The notes beneath the pieces are model-generated. The model saw only the letters and a program-made list of their open reading frames with translations, searched no databases and had not been told where the DNA came from. From Halochromatium glycolicum (GTDB lineage Bacteria; Pseudomonadota; Gammaproteobacteria; Chromatiales; Chromatiaceae): a stretch of DNA of 62,462 nt. Each line of letters begins with the position of its first letter. The first letter of the stretch is position 1. Shown piece after piece: positions 1 to 7,244 of the stretch. Both the position numbers and the translations under genes were made by a program. The DNA is taken from NCBI RefSeq assembly GCF_016584085.1, contig NZ_NRSJ01000045.1, positions 1 through 62,462 of the forward strand, written 5' to 3'.

Positions 1-62
1 GGATTGCGCCCTGGGGGGATTGCGCCCTGAGGGGGTGCGCCCTAGGGGTGCCCTGGGGGCTG
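1..62. repeat. Short GC-rich tandem repeat
   Basis: Four imperfect units built on TGCGCCCTGGGGG follow one another at the window edge, so the array may continue to the left. The unit recalls the CCACCTGGGGG array upstream of larE. No gene is visible here. Confidence 0.6.
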
Positions 63-72
63 ACGAAGCCCG

Positions 73-284
73 AGTGCAAGATAGCGGAGATCCCGAGACC
101 GATTGTCGCTGCCCGCAATGATCACTGCCCGCAATGGTCGTGAGGTAGGAGCCCGCTTGCGGGCGATCTTCGCAGCCGCGAGCGCGGCCTAGTCGCCCGG
201 GGCCTGGTCGCCCGCAAGCGGGCTCCTACGGCACTGAGAGCCAGGTGGCAGGCAAAGGGTCTCGGTATTGTTGACGCTGATGCA
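73..284. repeat. REP-like intergenic element, copy 1
   Basis: This stretch recurs at 2486-2681 with high identity. Its core (145-229) is a long inverted repeat: GTAGGAGCCCGCTTGCGGG at the left is answered by CCCGCAAGCGGGCTCCTAC at the right. Such hairpins match the style of gammaproteobacterial REP sequences. The conserved flanks outside the hairpin (from AGTGCAAGATAGCGG to TGATGCA) show that the repeated unit is about 200 bp, larger than the hairpin alone. Confidence 0.75.
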
Positions 285-316
285 CGATCGCTGTCAGCGT
301 GCGATCAGCCTAAGAC

Positions 317-511
317 TATACCCATCTCAAATCAGTTTTCGGTTTTACTCGACCGCTCCGCGTCGCGTCACGGCGCCCGGCGCAGTCTTGGGGGGACGCC
401 GTGAATCCATCCGTGGAGGCTTGACGACGGCATCCATGCCGTCGACACCCCCGCTCGCCGTCACCCGACCCTCCGCTCTGCCGTGCCGAAAATTGACGTG
501 CTTTAGGTATA
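317..511 (+). repeat. MITE-like element, family B, copy 1
   Basis: A 195-bp non-coding element is present here and, inverted, at 4407-4589. Both ends begin TATACC and share spaced identities up to TTTTCGG, giving imperfect terminal inverted repeats of about 26 bp. The two copies differ mainly by a 12-bp indel in the middle. It has no coding capacity, so it looks like a miniature inverted-repeat element whose transposase is elsewhere. Confidence 0.65.
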
Positions 512-512
512 A

Positions 513-620
513 CGCTCATGGCACCACGTGCCACCCAGGACGATGAAGCCACCTGATTCACGGTAACGCTCATGGCATGCTGCCACCTCGGACGATGAAT
601 ACCGTGTGATTCACGGTAGG
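513..620. repeat. Short dispersed intergenic repeat (CACGGTAACGCTCATGGCA family)
   Basis: A unit containing GATTCACGGTAACGCTCATGG and GGACGATGA is present twice here. Related degenerate copies lie at about 2420-2480, 4255-4390 and 5305-5400. The copies abut the MITE-like and REP-like elements, making a composite repeat zone before the DUF302 gene. Confidence 0.55.
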
Positions 621-624
621 CATC

Positions 625-1122
625 TCAGAGCTCGCCGTTGGCGCCGGCGGTCATGATTGACTCGATGTTGTCGCGCACGAGCTCGGCCTTCTCGAGTAGA
701 TCCGGCGGCAGGTTGGCGCCCGGGATGATCTTGCCGAGATCGAGCGTGACGAGCCAGGGCTTACCGTCCTCGTCCTCGATCAAGGCGATACGGCAGGGCA
801 GGTAGGCGGCGAAGTCGATATTGAACTGAAGCATCTGGTTCGCGATGCGGGCATCGCAGAACTGGAAGATCTCGATGCGCCCGGACTCGACATCCATGGC
901 CTCCAGCTCCTTGTAGAGCGGCAGGTGGGCGACGAGCTTGAAGTTCAGGCTATTGGCGCGGAGCTTCATCGAGTCGACGGCATCGTCCATCGACACGTCA
1001 TCGGCCAACGGCATCTTCAAGACGGTATCCGAGATCGCCATGTCCTGGGCGCTGGCCTGGAGCGGTGCAAAGGCCAGGAAAAGGGCGAAGAACGGAAGGA
1101 ACAACAGAGCTTTGGAACGCAT
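625..1122 (-). CDS. Exported DUF302-family protein
   Basis: The 165-residue product starts with a clear Sec signal peptide (basic MRSK, hydrophobic core, cleavage near ASAQD) and is expected in the periplasm. The mature part has the DUF302 pattern: a segment CDARIANQMLQ followed by a hydrophobic strand ending LPCRIALIED and then LDLGKIIPGANLPPDL. The biochemical role of DUF302 is not established; some members are redox- or stress-linked. The gene is alone, between repeat-rich intergenic regions. The family call is fairly safe and the function unknown. Confidence 0.75.
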   Translation of the reverse strand: MRSKALLFLPFFALFLAFAPLQASAQDMAISDTVLKMPLADDVSMDDAVDSMKLRANSLNFKLVAHLPLYKELEAMDVESGRIEIFQFCDARIANQMLQFNIDFAAYLPCRIALIEDEDGKPWLVTLDLGKIIPGANLPPDLLEKAELVRDNIESIMTAGANGEL

Positions 1123-1410
1123 CGTTACGAGAACTCCCCTCGAGCTTGATTCTGGTGTTTTGGCTCAGCCTAAGCGGCTGGCCAGTCTCGGGGCCGGCAG
1201 TCGGGTTGCGACGGTGCGGCGCCCGCATTGTGACCGGTCTCTTGCCGTCTGCCAAATGATGACGCGGATGTGAACGATTCTGGCGGCAGGCGTATACTCG
1301 GCGCCCCGTGCAGACGGGCGATTCGGTTCGGGCGCGGCCCGCTCCGCCCGGTCGTCCGGCGCCGGTCGAATGCGAACGAGCCTGAGCCGACGAGCTCGGG
1401 CGATAGCCCA

Positions 1411-1590
1411 ACCAGCTGGGGGCGAGTGACCTTGGGTCAGCCACCTGGGGCACAATCACCTGGGGGGGCAACGACCTGGGGGGCAACGACCTGGGGCTGA
1501 ACCACCTGGGGGTCAACCACCTGGGGGACAACCACCTGGGGGACCAACCACCTGGGGGACCAACCACCTGGGAGACCAACCACCTGGGCC
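1411..1590. repeat. Tandem repeat array upstream of larE
   Basis: About ten units of 13-17 bp with core CCACCTGGGGG, often preceded by CAA or ACCAA, fill the space in front of larE. Spacing is irregular. On the reverse strand the array reads as a Trp/Pro/Arg-rich open frame, which I take as a shadow. The rest of 1123-1620 shows no gene. Confidence 0.8.
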
Positions 1591-1620
1591 AATCGCCCAG
1601 GATAGAAGAGGAGGGGCACG

Positions 1621-2403
1621 ATGGAGCGAGACCATGGTGCAATCATTGACCGTCTCGAGGGGCTGGAGACGGCAGCGGTCGCCTTCTCAGGCGGCGCCGA
1701 TAGTACCTTGCTGCTGGCGTTGGTGCGTGAGCGGCTCGGCAGCGACCGGGTCATCGCACTGACAGCGGTGACACCCTATATGGTGCGGCAGGAGATCGGC
1801 GACGCCGTCGGGCTGACGTCGAAGCTCGGTGTCCGCCACGAACTGGTCGAGATGCCGATGCCGGAGGGGATGGAGGTCAATCCGCCGGACCGCTGTTTTC
1901 GCTGTAAGCGCGCGATGTACACGCGGCTGCTCAACAGTGCGGCCGAGCTCGGTTTCGAGACCTTGCTCGATGGCAGTAACGCCGACGATGGCGATGAGCA
2001 GCGCCCAGGGCTGCGCGCGCTCCGTGAGCTCGGGATCAGGAGTCCCTTCATCGAGGCCGGGATCGACAAGGCCGCGGTGCGGGCGATCGCGCGCGACATG
2101 GACCTGCCAACCTGGCATAAGCCGACCAACGCCTGCCTGCTGACGCGGTTGGCGTTCAATGTGCGGTTCTCGATGGAGCAGCTGCAGCGTATCGAGGAGG
2201 CCGAACGCTTCCTCACCGAGCTCGGCTACACCTGGGTGCGGGTGCGCTGCCATGGCAATCTGGCGCGCATCGAGGTCGCCCCGGTTCAGCGCGAGCGGCT
2301 ACTGGCCGATGCCGGGGCCGTGATCGAGGGGATTCAGCGCTTTGGCTTCCGGCATGTCGCGATGGACTTGGCGGGTTACCAGTCGGGTAGCATGGCCGAC
2401 TAG
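1621..2403 (+). CDS. larE: ATP-dependent sacrificial sulfur transferase, LarE family
   Basis: This 260-residue protein has the PP-loop SGGADS near residues 22-27, used to adenylate a carboxylate before sulfur transfer. LarE works in making the nickel-pincer nucleotide cofactor of lactate racemase and related enzymes. Typical LarE residues are visible: the segment CFRCKRAMY (Cys92, Cys95) and Cys172 in PTNACLLTRL. Classical LarE sacrifices one cysteine; three-cysteine forms are thought to hold an iron-sulfur cluster that donates sulfur, and this protein has that trio. No larA, larB or larC is in the window, so the cofactor partner is elsewhere or the role differs. The ATG start follows the tandem-repeat array, with GAGGGGC as a plausible ribosome site. 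Confidence 0.85.
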   Translation: MERDHGAIIDRLEGLETAAVAFSGGADSTLLLALVRERLGSDRVIALTAVTPYMVRQEIGDAVGLTSKLGVRHELVEMPMPEGMEVNPPDRCFRCKRAMYTRLLNSAAELGFETLLDGSNADDGDEQRPGLRALRELGIRSPFIEAGIDKAAVRAIARDMDLPTWHKPTNACLLTRLAFNVRFSMEQLQRIEEAERFLTELGYTWVRVRCHGNLARIEVAPVQRERLLADAGAVIEGIQRFGFRHVAMDLAGYQSGSMAD

Positions 2404-2485
2404 CAGCGAGGAACCACCACTGTGGATCACACGGAATTCATCGTCCGGGGTGGCGCCGTGCCATGAGCGTTAGCCAGTAGCCACT

Positions 2486-2681
2486 AGTGCAAGACAGCGG
2501 AAATTCCGAGACCGATTGTCGCTGCCGCCAATGGTCGTAGGGTAGGAGCCCGCTTGCGGGCGATCTTCGCCGCCGCGAGCGCTGACTGGTCGCCCGGGGC
2601 TTGGTCGCCCGCAAGCGGGCTCCTACAGCCCTGAGAGCCAGATGGCAGGAAAAGGGGCTCGACATTTCTGACGTGATGCAC
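2486..2681. repeat. REP-like intergenic element, copy 2
   Basis: Second copy of the element at 73-284. The hairpin arms (about 2544-2628) are nearly identical to those of the first copy, and homology extends outside them. It lies downstream of larE and may act as a transcript end, but no T-run follows. Confidence 0.75.
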
Positions 2682-2768
2682 TAGCTAAGCGGCCTGCGGC
2701 GAGTACCGCTTTCCACCTTATGTTGCCGTCGTTCCGGCAGGATGCTGGAACCCAGTGCCAAAGGCGTT

Positions 2769-2927
2769 AGGCGATTTCTGTCAAAGCTCATACCGCCTTG
2801 CTGGTCTTTTCGCTCGCCTTCTTCGTCGCGCCGCCGGTCACATAGCCCGGCTATGCTCCCGGCGACGCTCCTCGAAGGCAAACGAAAATCCTGCGCAATT
2901 CGGTACGAGCTTTTCCGGCAATCGCCT
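2769..2927. repeat. 159-bp MITE-like element, family D, copy 1
   Basis: The element begins AGGCGATTTCTG and ends GGCAATCGCCT, so its ends are inverted repeats of roughly 20 bp with mismatches. An almost identical copy of the same 159-bp length is at 13468-13626. No protein is encoded. High identity between copies more than 10 kb apart indicates recent spread. Confidence 0.75.
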
Positions 2928-2973
2928 TAGCTCGCGTTCGGCACAGCGTGGCAAGATGAGCGGGAACGGTCTA

Positions 2974-3255
2974 CTAGTCGAGTCGGTAATGCTTCTCGAC
3001 CGGCTTGGTGATCTCCCACACACAGGCCATGCCCGCTGGAAAGGTGATCAGGTCGCCGCGCTTGAAGTGCTGGGGCTCGCCGTCGCTCGGGGTGACGCTG
3101 AACTCGCCCCGCACGATGTAGCAGGTCTCGCTCTGGTGATAGGTCCAGTCGAAGCGTGACGGCTCCTTCTTCCAGATCGGCCAGCCCTCGACGCCGAGGA
3201 CCTCGAGCTTGGCGGGTGGCGGATTGTGCTCGCACAGGATGGCTTGATCGGACAT
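2974..3255 (-). CDS. Small cupin-domain protein
   Basis: The 93-residue product is a single cupin barrel of the DUF861/Cupin_3 type. Visible family features are WTYHQSETCYIVRGEFSV around the first motif and FKRGDLITFPAGMACVWEI around the second. Members of this group resemble the C-terminal part of ureidoglycolate-type and small sugar-binding cupins, but the substrate cannot be read from sequence. It stands alone between repeat elements. Confidence 0.75.
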   Translation of the reverse strand: MSDQAILCEHNPPPAKLEVLGVEGWPIWKKEPSRFDWTYHQSETCYIVRGEFSVTPSDGEPQHFKRGDLITFPAGMACVWEITKPVEKHYRLD

Positions 3256-3265
3256 GGTTCGACGT

Positions 3266-3350
3266 GCTAAGTAGCTATCTAAATTCTACTTCCCGATCAT
3301 CGCCCTACAGTGGTGCTCAAATCGGGAAGCAGTTGATGAACAGTTTCTAA
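3266..3350. repeat. Small palindromic element, family F, copy 1
   Basis: An 85-bp unit runs from GCTAAGTAGCTATC to GAACAGTTTCTAA and contains CTTCCCGAT and its inverse ATCGGGAAG as internal arms. A direct copy follows at 3439-3525. The two are separated by about 90 bp of unrelated sequence. Confidence 0.6.
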
Positions 3351-3438
3351 GGGTTTGGTTTCAGTTTGGGGTTGCGTTGATCAGACTAAAGCATGGTGGC
3401 GATCTCGGCACTGACAAATGCCCGACTCGTATTCGCTC

Positions 3439-3525
3439 GCTTAGTGGCTGTCCATTTTCTACTTCCCGGTGATCGTTCAACAGTGCCCCTCGAATCGGGA
3501 AGACGTTGATGGACAGTTTCTTAGC
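3439..3525. repeat. Small palindromic element, family F, copy 2
   Basis: Direct repeat of 3266-3350. This copy keeps better arms: GCTTAGTGGCTGTCCAT at the left answered by ATGGACAGTTTCTTAGC at the right. It is a candidate palindromic mini-element. The rest of 3256-3739 holds no gene. Confidence 0.6.
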
Positions 3526-3582
3526 GCTGGTCCGCCAATCGGTTGAATATGATGTGTCAAGCCGGCACAGGTTGCTGTGCCC

Positions 3583-3646
3583 GCCAGCGGGAGATCACCC
3601 CAGCGGGAGGTTACCCCAACGGAAGATCACCCCAACTGGAGATCAC
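3583..3646. repeat. Four-unit 16-bp tandem repeat
   Basis: Four units close to CCCAGCGGGAGATCAC lie head to tail, with point differences between units. The array sits about 95 bp upstream of the PncC/CinA gene. Confidence 0.7.
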
Positions 3647-3739
3647 CATTTCAGTTGAACCCGGGGCGACCCTTTACTTGCACGCTCGACCATCTCGAAT
3701 CGTTGCACGCTCGGCCATCTCGATAGGACGACCTGTTTG

Positions 3740-4252
3740 ATGAGCAACGACCTTCAGCGGTTGGCAGCGCAGTTAGGGGCCGTGCTCGAGGCCAGGGGAT
3801 GGCGGCTGGCCGCGGCCGAATCCTGTACCGGCGGCTGGATCGCCAAGTGCATCACCGACATCCCGGGCAGCAGCGGCTGGCTGGAGCGCGGCTTCGTGAC
3901 CTACAGCAACGAGGCCAAGCAGGAGATGCTCGGGGTCGCGGCCGAGACCCTCGCCGCCGAGGGTGCAGTCAGCGAGGCAGTGGTCCGGGAGATGGCGCTC
4001 GGCGCCGTCGCGCGAAGCCGCGCCGAGATCGCCGTTGCCGTGAGCGGGGTTGCCGGGCCCGGAGGTGGAACGCCGGCCAAGCCAGTCGGCATGGTCTGCT
4101 TCGGCTTCGCGTTCCCTGATCGCGTCGAGACCGAGACCTGCTATCTGGACGGCAACCGCGACGAGGTCCGGCGCGCATCGGTCCGCCATGCACTCGGTGG
4201 CCTGATCACCCGCTGTGATGCCACCGCTGATACCCCCGCTGATGCCTGCTAA
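3740..4252 (+). CDS. pncC: CinA-type nicotinamide-nucleotide amidase (PncC)
   Basis: The 170-residue protein is the stand-alone C-terminal CinA domain, which deamidates nicotinamide mononucleotide to nicotinate mononucleotide in NAD recycling. Diagnostic segments are AAAESCTGGWIA near the N-terminus, GFVTYSNEAKQEMLGV, and VSGVAGPGGGTPAKPVG. Length matches E. coli PncC (about 165). In many gammaproteobacteria this gene lies directly before recA; here thpR and repeats lie between. ATG at 3740 is preferred over the overlapping TTG at 3737. Confidence 0.9.
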   Translation: MSNDLQRLAAQLGAVLEARGWRLAAAESCTGGWIAKCITDIPGSSGWLERGFVTYSNEAKQEMLGVAAETLAAEGAVSEAVVREMALGAVARSRAEIAVAVSGVAGPGGGTPAKPVGMVCFGFAFPDRVETETCYLDGNRDEVRRASVRHALGGLITRCDATADTPADAC

Positions 4253-4406
4253 TGTTCACGGCACGGTGCCAACCCGAACGATGGATCCCGCGTGATTCGC
4301 GGTAACGGCTACGGTGCCATCCCGGACGACGAACTCCGGGTGGTTCTCGGTGACGATCATGGCGGCCGGCCACCCCGGAGAATGAGGCAATGACCCCCGT
4401 GTTTTT

Positions 4407-4589
4407 TATACCCAAAGCACGTCAGTTTTCGGCACGGCAGAGCGGAGGGTCGGGTGACGGCGAGCGGGGGTGTCGACGGCATGGATGCCGTCGTCAAGCC
4501 TCCACGGATGGATTCACGGCGTCCCCCGAGCGCCGTTACGCGACGCGGAGCGGTCGAGTAAAACCGAAAACTGATTTGAGATGGGTATA
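4407..4589 (-). repeat. MITE-like element, family B, copy 2 (inverted)
   Basis: Inverted copy of 317-511, 183 bp, ending in TATACCC and GGGTATA. It stops only 5 bp before the thpR start codon, so its right end supplies the immediate upstream sequence, and probably promoter context, of thpR. The flank 4255-4390 holds degenerate copies of the CACGGTAACGCT repeat. Confidence 0.65.
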
Positions 4590-4594
4590 ACGCG

Positions 4595-5251
4595 ATGGTC
4601 GAGCGGCTGTTCTTTGCGCTCTGGCCGACAGCGGCGCTGCGCGATGCGCTGGTCGAACGGCGTGAGCGGCTCGATCCGAGCGCGACACCGAGTTCAAGTA
4701 TGAGCCCGCGCCTGAGCCCAAGTACGAGCCCGAGTCCGAGCGCGAGCCGAAGTACGAACCCAACGCCGACCCCGACCCCGACATCGCCCAGGCCGCCGGC
4801 GACAGCGGCAGCGCATCCCCCAGAAAGGGCGCGGCCGCGGCTCACCCATCCGGACGATCTGCATCTGACGCTGGTCTTCGTCGGGGCCGTCGAGCCACAC
4901 CTGCGCGCCTGCATCGAGGCGGCCGGAGATGATATCGCCTGCGGCGGGTTCGAACTGGTGCTCGAGCAGGTCGGCAGCTGGACGAAGCAGCGGCTCTGGG
5001 TGGCGCAGCCCCGGCAGGTGCCGAACGCGCTCTTCGCGCTGGTCAGTCAGCTACAGCAGAACCTGCTGGTGTGCGGTCTCGAACCTGAGAAGCGTCGCTA
5101 CCGTCCCCATCTCACGCTGGCACGGAGGGCGCCGCCGATCGAGCCCGAGCCCGTTGAACTGCGCTGGCCGGTGAGCGAATTCGTGCTTGCGGCAAGCGGT
5201 TCTGGGCGCCGCCCTTCCTATCGGATCATCCGGCGCTGGCCATTCGATTGA
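4595..5251 (+). CDS. thpR: RNA 2',3'-cyclic phosphodiesterase / 2'-5' RNA ligase (ThpR) with Ser/Pro/Thr insertion
   Basis: The protein has both HxTx motifs of the 2H phosphoesterase fold: HLTLVF near residue 90 and HLTLAR near residue 175, in the usual spacing. The N-terminus RLFFALWPTAALRDAL is typical. Between about residues 28 and 78 there is a Ser/Pro/Thr-rich low-complexity insertion, built from DNA repeats such as AGCCCAAGTACG, that normal ThpR proteins (about 175-185 residues) lack. It falls between the first strand and the first HxTx motif, so the active site is probably intact. The gene starts just downstream of a MITE-like end, with no good ribosome site visible. Confidence 0.85.
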   Translation: MVERLFFALWPTAALRDALVERRERLDPSATPSSSMSPRLSPSTSPSPSASRSTNPTPTPTPTSPRPPATAAAHPPERARPRLTHPDDLHLTLVFVGAVEPHLRACIEAAGDDIACGGFELVLEQVGSWTKQRLWVAQPRQVPNALFALVSQLQQNLLVCGLEPEKRRYRPHLTLARRAPPIEPEPVELRWPVSEFVLAASGSGRRPSYRIIRRWPFD

Positions 5252-5372
5252 TCGATTTGGCGCCTGCGGATGGCGATCGTGACAGGATCGTTCTCGCTAG
5301 GGTCACGGTATTGCTGACGCGACGCGCTACCGTGAATCTCCTGGGATTTGTCGTCCGGGATGGCGGCGTGTG

Positions 5373-5437
5373 ATCAGCGCTAGCCTGTGCTCGGCCTTGT
5401 GGCGTGCCATCAGCGTTAGCCTGTGCTCGGCCTTGTG
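5373..5437. repeat. Two-copy direct repeat upstream of recA
   Basis: Two 29-bp copies of ATCAGCGYTAGCCTGTGC followed by TCGGCCTTGTG lie at 5373-5401 and 5409-5437. Just upstream, TCACGGTA and TACCGTGA (around 5302-5336) form a perfect 8-bp stem. I found no clear LexA box (CTGT-N8-ACAG) before recA. Confidence 0.6.
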
Positions 5438-5521
5438 TCGGCGCGGGGCAGCTGTGGGATAATCCATCTTTCACCTGATTTCGATCGCGCTGTCCTGTCC
5501 GACGGCGCTTGAGGGCTGGCA

Positions 5522-6580
<1,059 letters not shown>

Positions 6581-6632
6581 GGGCCTCGTTGAGAAGCGCG
6601 ACCGCGAGCGGGTCGACCGTAAGAGGGAGGAC

Positions 6633-7142
6633 GTGAGCTCCGAGCAAACCGCTAGCCCTGATGGGCCGCCACTGGACGAGCCCCCGCTGGACGAGATCCG
6701 CAGCCGAGCGCTGAAGCTGCTGACGACGCGTGAGCACAGCCGGCTCGAGCTGTCCCGCAAGCTGCGGCGGCGCGGCTACGCGGCCGAAGATGTCGAGACC
6801 GTGCTCGATGCCCTGATCGCCGATGACCTGCTCAGCGAAGAGCGTCTGATCGCCGCCTATGTGGCCGAGCGCCTCGACAAGGGCTTCGGCCCGCTGCGCA
6901 TCCGCTTCGAGCTGCGCGAGAAGGGGCTTTCGGATGAGCAGATCGAGCCCTACCTGACTCTGGAGGACGAGGCGCTGACCCAGTGTCTCGAGGCGGTCTA
7001 CCGCAAACGCTACGGGGAACGGGCCATCGGCGATCAGCGTGAGCATCTGAAACGCTCCCGGTTCCTCGAGTACCGCGGCTTTCCGCCAGGGTTGATCGCC
7101 CGTTTCCTCGATGCCGAGCGTGCCGAACGTCGTGAAGACTGA
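6633..7142 (+). CDS. recX: Regulatory protein RecX
   Basis: RecX modulates RecA filaments. The protein shows tandem three-helix RecX repeats, with SRALKLLTTREHSRLELSRKL at the start of the first (written here as the opening of the repeat) and LDALIADDLLSEERL, GPLRIRFELREKGL and RSRFLEYRGFPPGLI later. I chose GTG at 6633 because AGGGAGG lies just before it, giving 169 residues; an ATG at 6573, overlapping the recA stop, would add 20 residues. Either start implies co-transcription with recA. Confidence 0.92.
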   Translation: MSSEQTASPDGPPLDEPPLDEIRSRALKLLTTREHSRLELSRKLRRRGYAAEDVETVLDALIADDLLSEERLIAAYVAERLDKGFGPLRIRFELREKGLSDEQIEPYLTLEDEALTQCLEAVYRKRYGERAIGDQREHLKRSRFLEYRGFPPGLIARFLDAERAERRED

Positions 7143-7244
7143 CGGCGCGGGCGCGGTATCGGCCGCCGATGAGCGCCCATTCGGCTCGGCCACTTATGTC
7201 CCAATCCTTAACCTGCCCTGTTCTGTCCCCGGAGTTGACCCGTT

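Noticed and set aside
998..1642. Reverse-strand frame with repeated Pro-Arg-Trp units over the larE upstream array
   Set aside because: It is a by-product of the CCACCTGGGGG tandem repeat, overlaps the DUF302 gene and the larE start, and has no domain or ribosome site.
1..3650. CRISPR array
   Set aside because: The tandem repeats have no constant repeat plus unique spacer structure and no cas genes are near.
5438..5521. LexA (SOS) box before recA
   Set aside because: No CTGT-N8-ACAG-like sequence was found, so no SOS operator is annotated.
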